Assembly (NCBI RefSeq): GCF_026168755.1
Contig: NZ_JAPFDR010000018.1
Coordinates: forward strand, 1 to 51,955
Direction of reading: 5' to 3'
DNA from: Clostridium sp.
Lineage (GTDB): Bacteria > Bacillota > Clostridia > Clostridiales > Clostridiaceae
Length of the DNA: 51,955 nt
The notes under the pieces are model-generated. The model was given only the letters and a program-made list of their open reading frames with translations, was not told the DNA's origin and ran no database searches. The translations under genes were made by a program, and so were the position numbers. Below, in pieces: positions 8,519-17,737 of this stretch (within the stretch, counting starts at the first letter, position 1; each line of letters opens with the position of its first letter).

Positions 8519-8821
8519 TTAATTATTGCACATCCAAGATGGTATTGATACTCTATCATTTTCAATTAATTGTGAGTGTAATAAATCTTTCTTTTTTGCC
8601 AATTCTCTCTTAGCCGAATTTATACTTAATAATTCTTCTGCTTCTCTTATACTCTTAGCCTTAAAAACCATTGTCCATCCATCTTTATTATACTTTCCTG
8701 CACACATAACATATTTATCTTTATTTTTATTTATTCCATTCATACTATCATAAATAAAACTATTAAGTTCCCCGATATTTTTATAATTAACTTTTACAAA
8801 TATTCCTCTATTACCTTCCAT
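8519..8821 (-). CDS. uncharacterised 100-residue protein under LexA-type control
   Basis: I do not recognise this protein. It has 100 residues, no membrane segment or signal peptide, a charged helix-prone middle (SIREAEELLSINSAKRELAKKK) and a C-terminal SWMCNN with one of its two cysteines. The start ATG has a GGAGG site six bases upstream. The strongest clue is the promoter, which carries two GAAC-N4-GTTC LexA boxes, so the gene should be induced by DNA damage. Known small SOS proteins of Firmicutes (YneA-type division inhibitors, polymerase accessory proteins) do not obviously match; YneA types carry an N-terminal membrane helix that is absent here. Confidence 0.75.
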   Translation of the reverse strand: MEGNRGIFVKVNYKNIGELNSFIYDSMNGINKNKDKYVMCAGKYNKDGWTMVFKAKSIREAEELLSINSAKRELAKKKDLLHSQLIENDRVSIPSWMCNN

Positions 8822-8831
8822 ACCGCACCTC

Positions 8832-8886
8832 CGAACAAACGTTCATTTATTAACTAAATAATAACAGAACATTTGTTCGGAGTCAA
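8832..8886 (-). promoter_or_regulatory. SOS promoter with two LexA boxes
   Basis: On the minus strand: -35 TTGACT (8881-8886), 17-base spacer, -10 TATTAT (8858-8863). Box 1 (8866-8879, core GAACAAATGTTC) lies wholly in the spacer. Box 2 (8832-8845, core GAACGTTTGTTC) lies after the expected start point and next to the ribosome site. Both cores fit the Firmicutes SOS box GAAC-N4-GTTC. Confidence 0.88.
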
Positions 8887-8927
8887 CATTTTTTTATCTT
8901 TTTAGAGAAATTCTTACCATAATACAC

Positions 8928-8971
8928 AAAAAGGAGCAAGAAACTTAACCTTTAAATCTCTTGCTCCTTTT
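8928..8971 (-). terminator. carAB terminator
   Basis: Stem of about 14 pairs (AAAAGGAGCAAGA and its complement) followed by a T-run on the minus strand, directly behind the carB stop. The T-run on the other strand would let it work in both directions. Confidence 0.85.
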
Positions 8972-8976
8972 TTATA

Positions 8977-11900
8977 TTATTCAGCTATATTAAATACTTC
9001 TAAATCTCTCTTATCAATTTCAGATACTTTAACATCAGCAATTGCTCTTAATGTATCTAATGCTGTTATAACTCCTATATTTCTCTCAATAGCAGCTCTT
9101 CTAATTAAGAATCCATCTCTCTTAGAGTCATTACCCTTAGTTGGTGTGTTAACTACTAAATCAACTTCCTTATTCTTAACAACATCTAATATATTTGGTT
9201 CATTTTCGTTAAGTCTTCTTACTTCTTCTACATCAATACCAGCTTCTCTTAATAATTTACAAGTACCTTCTGTTGCTATAAATTTATATCCAGACTTAGC
9301 TAAGTCTTTAGCTATTGGTAAGAATTCTGCTTTATCATGCTTATTTATTGTCGCTAATATTTTTCCTTTTTTCATTGATGGATACATTCCTCCACCAACA
9401 AATCCTTTATATAAAGCTTCCTTAATATCTCTACCTACACCTAAAACTTCTCCAGTAGATTTCATTTCAGGTCCTAAAGATACTTCAACCTTTGGTAACT
9501 TTTGTGTTGAGAATACTGGAACCTTAACAGATACTAGCTCTGGCTCTGGATAAACATCTACTCCATATCCTAAGTCAGCTAATTTCTCTCCAAGCATAAC
9601 CTTAGTAGCTAAATCTACTATTGGAACTCCACTTACCTTACTTATATAAGGAACTGTTCTTGAAGCTCTTGGATTAACTTCTATTACATAAAGGTTTCCT
9701 TCAAATTCTATGAATTGAATGTTTATCATTCCTTTTATTCCTATAGCTAAAGCTAATTTTTTAGTGTAATCTAAAACTTTTGCTTTTATTTCATCACTAA
9801 TATTTAGGCTTGGATACATCGTTACAGAGTCTCCTGAGTGAACCCCAGCTCTTTCTAAATGTTCCATTATACCAGGTATTAATATATTTTCTCCATCAGA
9901 TATAGCATCTACTTCGATTTCTCTACCCATTAAATATTTATCTATAAGAATTGGATTCTTCTTATCTTTCATAAATGCATTTTTTAAGTAGTATGTTAAC
10001 TCTTCTTCATCATGAGTTATTTCCATACCTTGACCACCTAAAACATATGAAGGTCTAACAAGAACTGGGAATTTTAATCTTCTTGCTTCTTCTATACCTT
10101 CTTCTAAAGTCCAAACACCTTTTCCTTTAGGTCTTGCTATATCAAACTTTTCAAGTAATTCTTCAAACTTTTCTCTATCTTCAGCCATATCAATTTGATC
10201 TGCTGTAGTTCCTAAAGTTTTGATTCCTTTTTCCTTTAAGAAGTTTGCAAGCTTAATTGCTGTTTGACCACCGAACTGAAGAATAACTCCATATGGATTT
10301 TCTTTTTCAATGATGTTTAATACATCTTCTTCTGTTAATGGTTCAAAGTAAAGTTTATCTGATATATTAAAATCTGTACTTACTGTTTCTGGGTTATTAT
10401 TAACTATTATAGTTTCAATTCCCATTTTCTTTAATGCCATTACACAGTGAACTGAAGCATAGTCAAACTCTATACCTTGCCCTATTCTAATTGGTCCTGA
10501 ACCTATTACTATAACTTTTTTCTTATCTGATACTTCAACTTCATCATATTGTTCATAAGTTGAGTAATAGTATGGTGATAATGCTTCAAACTCTCCACCA
10601 CAAGTATCAACCATCTTATATGCAGGCTTTATATTCCAAATGTTTCTTAATCTATAAATATCATCTGGGCTAACCTTTAACATATCAGCTATAGCCTTAT
10701 CTGAGAATCCTTTTCTCTTAAGATTTAATAACCATTCTTTATCTAAATCATCTATTTTGCTTAATTTTAATCTAGTTTCTTCATGTACTATCCATTTAAA
10801 CTTTTCTAAGAAGAATATATCTATTCCAGTAATTTTAGCAATACTTTCAATTCTATAATCTCTTCTTATCATTTCTGTAAGAGCAAACAGTCTTTCATCA
10901 TCTGGCTTCATTACAGCTTCTTTTAATTCTTGTATACTCATTTCCTTAAACTTTGGATGGTCTAAAGAATATTTTCCTATTTCTAAACTTCTAATACCTT
11001 TTAATAATGCTGACTCTAAATTAGCACCTATAGCCATTATTTCTCCAGTTGCCATCATCTTTGTTCCTAAAGCTCTATCAGCTGTAAAGAATTTATCGAA
11101 AGGCCATTTTGGAATTTTAACTACTACGTAGTCTAGTGTTGGCTCGAAGCATGCATAAGTTTTTTGAGTTACTGCATTTTTAATTTCATCTAATCCATAC
11201 CCTAAAGCTATTTTAGCTGCAAGCTTTGCTATTGGATATCCAGTAGCTTTTGATGCTAAAGCTGAAGATCTTGAAACTCTAGGATTTATTTCGATAACTG
11301 CATATTCAAATGAATTTGGGTTTAAAGCAAATTGTACGTTACATCCACCTTCAATTCCTACTGCATTAATGATATTAATTGATGCAGTTCTAAGCATTTG
11401 ATACTCTTTATCTGATAAAGTTTGAGATGGAGCTACAACTATACTATCTCCTGTATGAATTCCTACTGGGTCAATGTTTTCCATGTTACATACAGTTATA
11501 CAATTTCCATAAGAGTCTCTCATTACTTCGTACTCTACTTCTTTCCAACCTTTAACTGATTTTTCTAGTAAAACTTGCCCTATAGTACTTAATTGTAATC
11601 CTGATGCAAGAATAGTTCTTAATTCTTCTTCATTTTCAGCTATTCCACCACCAGTTCCTCCTAGTGTGTAGGCTGGTCTTACTATAACTGGATAACCAAT
11701 TTTGTTTGCAAAGGCCATACCACTTTCCATATCAGTTACTATTTCAGATGTAATAACTGGCTCGTTAATTCTGTGCATCATATCTCTAAATAACTCTCTA
11801 TCTTCACCTTCTTTGATAGAAGCTATTGATGTTCCTATAACTTTAACATCATACTTTTCTAATATTCCTGCATCATGTAAATCAACTGCTAAATTAAGAC

Positions 11901-12183
11901 CTGTTTGCCCTCCCATACCAGCAAGTAAGCTATCTGGTCTTTCTTTTGCTATTACTTTTTCAACAAATTCTAATGTTAATGGTTCTATATAAATTTTATC
12001 TGCAACTTCTCTATCAGTCATAATAGTAGCTGGATTAGAGTTAACTAATACAACTTCTATTCCTTCTTCCTTTAACGCTTGACATGCCTGAGTTCCTGAA
12101 TAATCAAACTCTGCAGCTTGGCCGATAACTATTGGTCCTGATCCTATAACTAAAACTTTTTTAATATCTTTATTTAATGGCAT
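8977..12183 (-). CDS. carB: carbamoyl-phosphate synthase large subunit
   Basis: Makes carbamoyl phosphate from bicarbonate, ammonia (delivered by CarA) and two ATP; the product feeds pyrimidine and arginine synthesis. At 1068 residues it has the full family length. Two homologous ATP-grasp halves are visible, opening with [19 protein letters not shown] and [19 protein letters not shown], each with RPAYTLGG or RPSYVLGG and EVNPR/EINPR motifs. The oligomerisation region lies between the halves, and a C-terminal MGS-like allosteric domain (from about 935, [10 protein letters not shown]) would bind regulators such as UMP. carA ends 13 bases upstream; the shared leader carries a PyrR-type site. 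Confidence 0.97.
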   Translation of the reverse strand: MPLNKDIKKVLVIGSGPIVIGQAAEFDYSGTQACQALKEEGIEVVLVNSNPATIMTDREVADKIYIEPLTLEFVEKVIAKERPDSLLAGMGGQTGLNLAVDLHDAGILEKYDVKVIGTSIASIKEGEDRELFRDMMHRINEPVITSEIVTDMESGMAFANKIGYPVIVRPAYTLGGTGGGIAENEEELRTILASGLQLSTIGQVLLEKSVKGWKEVEYEVMRDSYGNCITVCNMENIDPVGIHTGDSIVVAPSQTLSDKEYQMLRTASINIINAVGIEGGCNVQFALNPNSFEYAVIEINPRVSRSSALASKATGYPIAKLAAKIALGYGLDEIKNAVTQKTYACFEPTLDYVVVKIPKWPFDKFFTADRALGTKMMATGEIMAIGANLESALLKGIRSLEIGKYSLDHPKFKEMSIQELKEAVMKPDDERLFALTEMIRRDYRIESIAKITGIDIFFLEKFKWIVHEETRLKLSKIDDLDKEWLLNLKRKGFSDKAIADMLKVSPDDIYRLRNIWNIKPAYKMVDTCGGEFEALSPYYYSTYEQYDEVEVSDKKKVIVIGSGPIRIGQGIEFDYASVHCVMALKKMGIETIIVNNNPETVSTDFNISDKLYFEPLTEEDVLNIIEKENPYGVILQFGGQTAIKLANFLKEKGIKTLGTTADQIDMAEDREKFEELLEKFDIARPKGKGVWTLEEGIEEARRLKFPVLVRPSYVLGGQGMEITHDEEELTYYLKNAFMKDKKNPILIDKYLMGREIEVDAISDGENILIPGIMEHLERAGVHSGDSVTMYPSLNISDEIKAKVLDYTKKLALAIGIKGMINIQFIEFEGNLYVIEVNPRASRTVPYISKVSGVPIVDLATKVMLGEKLADLGYGVDVYPEPELVSVKVPVFSTQKLPKVEVSLGPEMKSTGEVLGVGRDIKEALYKGFVGGGMYPSMKKGKILATINKHDKAEFLPIAKDLAKSGYKFIATEGTCKLLREAGIDVEEVRRLNENEPNILDVVKNKEVDLVVNTPTKGNDSKRDGFLIRRAAIERNIGVITALDTLRAIADVKVSEIDKRDLEVFNIAE

Positions 12184-12196
12184 TTTCTAAACCCTC

Positions 12197-13246
12197 CTAT
12201 AGTGCATATTCCATAAATCTGTCAAATATATATTCACTATCCTTTGGACCTGCTGCAGCCTCTGGATGGAATTGAACTGAATATATTGGTAAAGTAGTAT
12301 GTTTCATACCTTCTATTGTTCCATCATTGATATTTACATGAGTTGCTACAACACCTTCTGGTAATTCATCAACTACATATCCATGATTTTGAGAAGTAAT
12401 ATGAACTCTATTTCTTTCTAAATCTTTTACTGGATGGTTACACCCTCTGTGTCCAAACTTTAATTTAGTAGTTCTTCCACCTAAAGTTAATGCTAATAAT
12501 TGATGTCCTAAGCAAATACCAACTATAGGTTTAACTCCAACAATCTTCTTAACATTTTCTATTACAGTTCCTAAATCCTCAGGGTCTCCAGGGCCATTTG
12601 ATAAAAATACTAAATCAGGATTTACTGATAATACTTCATCTGCAGTAGCTGTCATTGGGAAAACTGTTATTTTACAATTTCTCTTTTTGAAATTTCTTAT
12701 TATATTAGATTTTATTCCAAAATCCATTATTGCAACATGTTTACCAGTTCCCTCAATTGTATAAGTTTCCTTTGTTGAAACTATGCTAACTGCTTCTTTA
12801 TTTGAAAAAGCTTTAATCTTTTCTTCTACTTCTTCTAAATTTTCGTGTTCTAATGAAATAATCCCCTTCATAGTTCCATTATTTCTTAAAACTTTAGTTA
12901 AAGCTCTTGTATCTATTCCTTCTAATCCAATTATTTTATTTTGTTTTAAATAATCTTCTAATCCAATTTCACATCTAAAGTTATTTGGGAAGCTACATTT
13001 TTCCCTTACTATAAACCCTCTTACTTTTGGTGATTCAGATTCATTATCTTCTAAGTTTATTCCGTAGTTTCCTATTAGTGGATATGTCATAGTTACAATT
13101 TGCCCATAGTATGATGGGTCTGTTAATACCTCTTGATAACCAGTCATTCCTGTTGTAAATACAACTTCCCCTACGCTATCTTTTAAATATCCAAATGCCT
13201 TACCTTCAAAAGTCATACCATTTTCTAATATAAGCCTTGCTTTCAT
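12197..13246 (-). CDS. carA: carbamoyl-phosphate synthase small (glutaminase) subunit
   Basis: Hydrolyses glutamine and channels ammonia to CarB. It has 349 residues: the N-terminal CPSase small-chain domain (about 1-150, GEVVFTTGMTGYQEVLTDPSY) and a class I glutamine amidotransferase domain with the nucleophile motif GICLGHQLLAL and the His/Glu motif VQFHPEA. The start has GGAGGG seven bases upstream. It is first in the carAB operon, preceded by about 320 bases of attenuator leader. Confidence 0.97.
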   Translation of the reverse strand: MKARLILENGMTFEGKAFGYLKDSVGEVVFTTGMTGYQEVLTDPSYYGQIVTMTYPLIGNYGINLEDNESESPKVRGFIVREKCSFPNNFRCEIGLEDYLKQNKIIGLEGIDTRALTKVLRNNGTMKGIISLEHENLEEVEEKIKAFSNKEAVSIVSTKETYTIEGTGKHVAIMDFGIKSNIIRNFKKRNCKITVFPMTATADEVLSVNPDLVFLSNGPGDPEDLGTVIENVKKIVGVKPIVGICLGHQLLALTLGGRTTKLKFGHRGCNHPVKDLERNRVHITSQNHGYVVDELPEGVVATHVNINDGTIEGMKHTTLPIYSVQFHPEAAAGPKDSEYIFDRFMEYAL

Positions 13247-13326
13247 TCCTAGCCCTCCTGCAATTTATATATATAACAGCTAAAAATACACTTTCTAAAA
13301 GCTCTTCAATCTCAAATATAGTTTAT

Positions 13327-13412
13327 CTATTAAATTCACTATATATTAGTGAATTTAATAGAAAAGGATAGTAGGGAGACATTTAACTATGTAATCTCTC
13401 CATACTATCCTT
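13327..13412 (-). terminator. carAB leader attenuator terminator with second hairpin
   Basis: On the minus strand, a 16-base stem with one mismatch (arms at 13397-13412 and 13364-13379, 17-base loop) leads into TTTTCTATT, which fits an intrinsic terminator before carA. The left arm and loop are also the last codons of the leader ORF; the ORF stop codon lies in the loop. A second, perfect 15-bp A+T-rich hairpin (13327-13341/13347-13361) follows at once and shares the T-rich stretch. Confidence 0.78.
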
Positions 13413-13484
13413 ATAATATTTAAAATTAACTTTAGAAAATTCCTTTGATAAATCTATGTAACTATTGCTATTTACGTATAACAT
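13383..13484 (-). CDS. 33-codon leader ORF in the carAB attenuator
   Basis: Short frame (MLYVNSNSYIDLSKEFSK..., 33 residues) in the carAB leader. It has a perfect AAAGGAG ribosome site (13494-13500) nine bases before ATG, directly after the PyrR-type loop. It ends inside the loop of the attenuator terminator, so a translating ribosome would cover the left arm. No function is suggested for the peptide itself; its translation may be the regulatory event. The case rests on position and ribosome site, not homology. Confidence 0.6.
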   Translation of the reverse strand: MLYVNSNSYIDLSKEFSKVNFKYYKDSMERLHS

Positions 13485-13491
13485 ACCTACA

Positions 13492-13529
13492 TACTCCTTT
13501 CTGGCCTCTCTGGACCAATTTAAAGTGTA
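13492..13529 (-). promoter_or_regulatory. PyrR-type RNA-binding hairpin
   Basis: The minus strand reads GGTCCAGAGAGGCC at 13503-13516, close to the PyrR binding-loop consensus ARUCCNGNGAGGYU. Flanking bases can pair: GG/CC next to the loop, then CUUU (13522-13525) with AAAG (13497-13500), and UAC (13527-13529) with GUA (13492-13494). The lower stem includes the leader ORF's ribosome site. UMP-bound PyrR would stabilise the hairpin. Confidence 0.8.
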
Positions 13530-13568
13530 CTTTTTAACTAATTAACTTATTCTATATCCTTGTATATT

Positions 13569-13597
13569 ATTCTATATGGCACACTAATTAATGTCAA
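13569..13597 (-). promoter_or_regulatory. carAB promoter
   Basis: On the minus strand: -35 TTGACA (13592-13597), 17-base spacer, -10 TAGAAT (13569-13574). The expected start point is near 13563. The 5' end of the RNA would begin with AAGGATA (13555-13561), which repeats the left arm of the terminator and could pair with its right arm as an alternative structure. Confidence 0.75.
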
Positions 13598-13650
13598 GAA
13601 TAAAATAGTCTCATTTATCACTTTTTGTATAATTAGTTAATTATATCATT

Positions 13651-14220
13651 TTAAAATATATCATTAAAATTTATTTTTAAATCACTAAATAAACTTGAGT
13701 TCACTTCTCCACCTATAGCTGTTATATATGTCTTATAATAATGTTCATCAATAAGTTCATATATAGTTATAACCTCTTCTTTTGGATCTACAATCCAATA
13801 TTCTCTTACACCATATTTAGCATATAAGTTAAATTTAACAACTGTATCTCTTGATTTATTTTCATTGTTTGAAGTGCTTAATATTTCTATTATTATACTT
13901 GGAACTCCAAAATAACCATTATCCTTTAACCCAGTTTTATCACACATTACTGTTATATCTGGAATCACTACTTTAGGCTTATCCTCATTTTCACCTTGTA
14001 AATATACATCAAAAGGAGCTGCTAATACTAAACAATTTGTATTTTTAAAAAATCGTCTAAACTCATCAAATAAGTTTGCAGATACTATTTGATGTTTAGT
14101 TGATGGTGATGGTGACATATATACTATATCATCAATAAACTCTATTCTATTATCTGTATTTTTCTTAATTTCTAAATACTTTTCATATGTTACATTTAAT
14201 TTATTTTCTAATTTAGCCAT
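13651..14220 (-). CDS. Uma2 family (PD-(D/E)XK-like) protein
   Basis: Protein of 189 residues of the Uma2/DUF820 family, which has a restriction-endonuclease-like fold. Family motifs are visible: the N-terminal YEKYLEI..., RIEFIDDIVYMSPSPSTKHQ, then VVIPDITVMCD, PSIIIEILS and the C-terminal KFNLYAKYGVREYWIVDP. The conserved Asp (IPD), Glu (IEI) and the Lys following IEILS fit a nuclease core. The cellular role of Uma2 proteins is poorly known. It stands alone, downstream of the carAB promoter region and reading away from it. Confidence 0.85.
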   Translation of the reverse strand: MAKLENKLNVTYEKYLEIKKNTDNRIEFIDDIVYMSPSPSTKHQIVSANLFDEFRRFFKNTNCLVLAAPFDVYLQGENEDKPKVVIPDITVMCDKTGLKDNGYFGVPSIIIEILSTSNNENKSRDTVVKFNLYAKYGVREYWIVDPKEEVITIYELIDEHYYKTYITAIGGEVNSSLFSDLKINFNDIF

Positions 14221-14351
14221 GTCACATCTCTCCTATATATAAGTATAATTTCAAGTTTTAATTTGATAAAAAGTTATCTTATTATTTTAATTTTATAATA
14301 TATATTAATTATTGCCAATATAACATTGTTTTAATTCTTGAATCCATTTCA

Positions 14352-15149
14352 CTATAAATGTAAATCACTCTCCATATTAGTCTTTAGTACTATTTTTCTT
14401 GAAATACTTCTAGGCAAAAACTTATTTCCTATAACTAATAACTTATTTTTCTTTCCTGGAATTATAATAAGCTTTCCTTTATTAAAATCTTTATAACAAA
14501 TCCTTGCCACTTCTTCTACATCCATTAAATACTTTTTAGCAGCCTCACTCTTTTTAATGCCTGCCTTATCTTGAAAACTAGTCTTAACTGGACCTGGACA
14601 AAGACATGATACCTTTATTCCTGTTCTTTTATACTCTTCATGTATGGCTTCTGTTAAGTTAAGAACATATGCTTTTGATGCATAATATGAAGCCATTCTT
14701 GGTCCTGAACAAAATGCTGCAGTAGAAGCAACATTTAAAACCCCACCACTTTTATACTCTAATATTTTAGGTAAAAAAAATTTTGTTAATTGTGTTAATG
14801 CTTTTATATTTATATCTATTAATTCTTCTTCCTTTTTCCATTCAATATCATTAAAATCTCCAAAGGTTCCTATACCAGCATTGTTAACTAAAATATCTAT
14901 ACTTAACTTATTTATTTCTACATAATTAAATATATTTTTAATATCTTCACTCTTTGATAAATCTAATGATAAAGTTTTTATATCTATATTATATTTTGAC
15001 AATTCATTCTTTACAGCTTCTAATTTAGTTTTATTTCTAGCAACTAAAACCAAATTATGTTTATCTTTTGCAAATAATTTGGCTAATTCATATCCAATTC
15101 CAGTTGATGCACCTGTTATTAACGTGTATCTTATTTCATTATTTGTCAT
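14352..15149 (-). CDS. short-chain dehydrogenase/reductase (DltE-like SDR)
   Basis: NAD(P)-dependent oxidoreductase of 265 residues with the classical SDR fold: cofactor motif TGASTGIG near the N-terminus, NNAGIG, catalytic Ser in NVASTAAF and the YYASK Tyr/Lys motif, then PGPVKTSF. The substrate is unknown. The start has AGGAGAG at good spacing. Its neighbours do not suggest a pathway. Confidence 0.88.
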   Translation of the reverse strand: MTNNEIRYTLITGASTGIGYELAKLFAKDKHNLVLVARNKTKLEAVKNELSKYNIDIKTLSLDLSKSEDIKNIFNYVEINKLSIDILVNNAGIGTFGDFNDIEWKKEEELIDINIKALTQLTKFFLPKILEYKSGGVLNVASTAAFCSGPRMASYYASKAYVLNLTEAIHEEYKRTGIKVSCLCPGPVKTSFQDKAGIKKSEAAKKYLMDVEEVARICYKDFNKGKLIIIPGKKNKLLVIGNKFLPRSISRKIVLKTNMESDLHL

Positions 15150-15298
15150 AATTCTCTCCTAATTTCTCTATTTAGTTTTTTTATTTTTATAAAAAGTACC
15201 TAAAATAAAATTATACATTGTATTTAGTAATGACAACAGTAATTAAGTTAATACTATAAATAATAAAACTATTAAAAATAACCTTATAAAGATACATT

Positions 15299-15895
15299 CT
15301 AATGCATCTTTATAAGGCATAAAAAGAAATCCTTAATTTGTGCTAATAATTCTCTTCTTTTATATTTTTTCATTCTATCATATTCTCTCACATCAGAAGC
15401 AATACCATAAGCATCAATTCCTAATCTTCTTGCAATATATATAGCTCTAGGTAAATGATATCTATTTGTTGATATTATTGCACTTTTTATATTAAATATA
15501 GTTTTTGCTCTATATATACTATCAAATGTACAAAATCCACAATTATCGATAAGTAAATCCTGTTCTTTTACATTTACTTCAGTGTAGTTATTCATAATCC
15601 AATTTTTCATAGCCTTAAGCTCATTATAACTTTGTCCACTATTCTCTCCAGTTAATAAAATTGTTTTACTCATTCTTCTTACATATACTTTAGCACCAGT
15701 ATCTAACCTATCTACTAATATATCACAAGGATCTCCATTCGGCTTTAATCCCGCTCCTAAAACAATTACCGTATCACAATCTATCGGAAGATCTTTCATG
15801 TCTAAAATGTACTCTTGTCCATATCTATCCATTACTACTAAAATCTCAAGAACAATTAGCACTATCATTAAACAAAAAATCAATATATAGACCAT
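15299..15895 (-). CDS. SanA/YdcF-like DUF218 membrane protein
   Basis: Protein of 198 residues with one N-terminal membrane helix (IFCLMIVLIVLEILVVM) and an extracytoplasmic DUF218 domain: TVIVLGAGLKPNGDPCDILVDRLDTG, KTILLTGENSGQSYNEL, STNRYHLPRAIYIARRLGIDAYG. Members (SanA, ElyC, YdcF) are linked to cell-envelope integrity; the reaction is unknown. The start has GAAGG before ATG. It is followed by the SDR gene on the same strand across a gap of about 150 bases. Confidence 0.85.
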   Translation of the reverse strand: MVYILIFCLMIVLIVLEILVVMDRYGQEYILDMKDLPIDCDTVIVLGAGLKPNGDPCDILVDRLDTGAKVYVRRMSKTILLTGENSGQSYNELKAMKNWIMNNYTEVNVKEQDLLIDNCGFCTFDSIYRAKTIFNIKSAIISTNRYHLPRAIYIARRLGIDAYGIASDVREYDRMKKYKRRELLAQIKDFFLCLIKMH

Positions 15896-15965
15896 ATATT
15901 ATTCCTTCTCGACTATTTCTACTACTATATGATATGTATTACACCTTGTATTTGTACACTATTTT

Positions 15966-16412
15966 TTATAATTCTATTTTCATCTTAACATGAGGAATAT
16001 TTACTTCATCATAAACATCAGATATAACTTTAAATCCTACACTTGAGTACATTTCTTTTACATACTCCTGTGCAGATAATACAACAACATTTTCATCTAA
16101 ATTATTTTTAATAAACTCTAAACATGCTTTCATCATTTCTTGAGCTATACCTTTTCTTCTATGGCTTTTAAGCACTAAAACCCTACCTATTGAAATATTC
16201 TCATATCCAACTCCTTTAGGTACAATTCTGCTGTAAGCAACAATTCTTCCATTTTCTTCTAACATTACATGATGACTTAACTTATCTTTATCATCAAAAT
16301 CTTGTTCTTCTGTAATTTCTTGTTCGCAAACAAAAACCTCAAACCTAGATTTTGCAATTTCATACATTTCATCAACAGTTAATTCATTAAATCTTAAAAT
16401 TTTAAAATCCAT
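15966..16412 (-). CDS. GNAT family N-acetyltransferase (ElaA-like)
   Basis: Acetyl-CoA-dependent acetyltransferase of 148 residues. The GNAT core includes the acetyl-CoA loop RRKGIAQEMM after SIGRVLVLKSHR. The N-terminus (RFEVFVCEQEITEEQDFDDKD) is typical of the ElaA subgroup. The substrate is unknown. The gene lies just downstream of proA on the same strand, separated by about 56 bases, and may be co-transcribed with proBA. Confidence 0.88.
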   Translation of the reverse strand: MDFKILRFNELTVDEMYEIAKSRFEVFVCEQEITEEQDFDDKDKLSHHVMLEENGRIVAYSRIVPKGVGYENISIGRVLVLKSHRRKGIAQEMMKACLEFIKNNLDENVVVLSAQEYVKEMYSSVGFKVISDVYDEVNIPHVKMKIEL

Positions 16413-16468
16413 AAAATTTCATACCTTTCCTAATTTCTAATATAGCTAATCTTATCATTAATTGTCAC

Positions 16469-17713
16469 TTATCTAATTTGTCCATTTCCATAAATAATAT
16501 ATTTAATAGTAGTAAGTTCCTTAAGTCCCATTGGTCCTCTTGCATGAAGTTTTTGAGTACTAATTCCTATTTCTGCTCCAAATCCAAACTCTTCACCATC
16601 AGTAAATCTAGTTGATGCATTTACATAAACAGCTGCTGCATCTACCTTTTGTAAGAATTTTTGTGAATTTGCATAATCCTTAGTAACTATAGCTTCAGAA
16701 TGTCCTGAACCAAAATGATTAATAAGATTAATAGCTTCATCTATATCCCTAACTATTTTAACACCAATTATATAATCTAAATATTCATTGTACCATTCTT
16801 CATCATTTGCCTTTATTATTGAAGAATCATAAGCTATTGCAGATTCATCCCCTCTAATTTCTACTTTTTTCTCTTTTAACTCATTTAAAATTATTGGCAT
16901 AAATTCCTTAGCTATTTTTTCATGAACTAATAATTTTTCAGCAGCATTACATACAGATGGTCTTGAAGTTTTTGCATTTAATACTATATTTTTAGCCATT
17001 TCAAAATCAGCATATTCATCAACATATATATGACAGTTACCTGTTCCAGTTTCAATTACAGGTACAGTTGCATTTTTAACTACAGCTTGGATAAGTCCTG
17101 CTCCACCTCTTGGAATTAAGACATCTATATATTCTTTTAATTTCATCATTTCAGTTGCAACTTCTCTGCTAGTATCTTCTACTAATTGAATTGCATCCCC
17201 TGGAAGATTTACGGCTTTAAGGCCTTCTCTTAAAACTTTAACTATAGCCTTGTTAGAGTTAATAGCCTCACTTCCACCTCTTAAAATAACTGTATTTCCA
17301 GCTTTAAAACAAAGCCCTGCGGCATCACTTGTTACATTTGGTCTTGCTTCATATATTATTCCTATAACTCCTAAAGGCACCCTTTTTTGTCCTATTTGTA
17401 ATCCATTAGGTCTATTCCACATTCCTAAAACTTCTCCAACAGGATCTGGAAGTGCTGCTACTTGTCTTAATCCACTAGCCATGCCTTCTATTCTTTCTTC
17501 ATTTAATGTTAATCTATCAAGCATAGATTTAGATGTACCCTTCTCCACGGCAGCTTGTAAATCTATTTTATTAGCATTAATAATTTCTTCCTTATTATTA
17601 ACTAAAAAATCTGCCATCGTATTTAGACCTTTATTCTTTTCCCCTGTACTTAAACTTCCTAATATAAAAGAAACTTCTTTAGACTTTTTTCCTTTAATAA
17701 TTAATTCACTCAT
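16469..17713 (-). CDS. proA: gamma-glutamyl phosphate reductase
   Basis: Second enzyme of proline synthesis; reduces gamma-glutamyl phosphate to glutamate-5-semialdehyde with NADPH in the cytoplasm. It has 414 residues, the usual length. Aldehyde-dehydrogenase-like motifs are seen: GIIYEARPNVTSDAAGLCFKAGN, ILRGGSEA, the catalytic-Cys region SRPSVCNAAEKLLVH, and the C-terminal FGFGAEIGISTQKLHARGP (cited in part). It starts 24 bases after proB, so the two form an operon. Confidence 0.96.
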   Translation of the reverse strand: MSELIIKGKKSKEVSFILGSLSTGEKNKGLNTMADFLVNNKEEIINANKIDLQAAVEKGTSKSMLDRLTLNEERIEGMASGLRQVAALPDPVGEVLGMWNRPNGLQIGQKRVPLGVIGIIYEARPNVTSDAAGLCFKAGNTVILRGGSEAINSNKAIVKVLREGLKAVNLPGDAIQLVEDTSREVATEMMKLKEYIDVLIPRGGAGLIQAVVKNATVPVIETGTGNCHIYVDEYADFEMAKNIVLNAKTSRPSVCNAAEKLLVHEKIAKEFMPIILNELKEKKVEIRGDESAIAYDSSIIKANDEEWYNEYLDYIIGVKIVRDIDEAINLINHFGSGHSEAIVTKDYANSQKFLQKVDAAAVYVNASTRFTDGEEFGFGAEIGISTQKLHARGPMGLKELTTIKYIIYGNGQIR

Positions 17714-17737
17714 TGTTCTTTAACTCCCCTCTTATAA

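Noticed and set aside
9146..9553. Plus-strand frame of 135 residues inside carB
   Set aside because: Shadow of carB in another frame; the same applies to the other frames opposite carB, addA, addB, csp and proA.
13651..14220. Uma2 protein as part of a restriction or mobile system
   Set aside because: No methylase, transposase or toxin partner lies nearby; Uma2 genes commonly stand alone.
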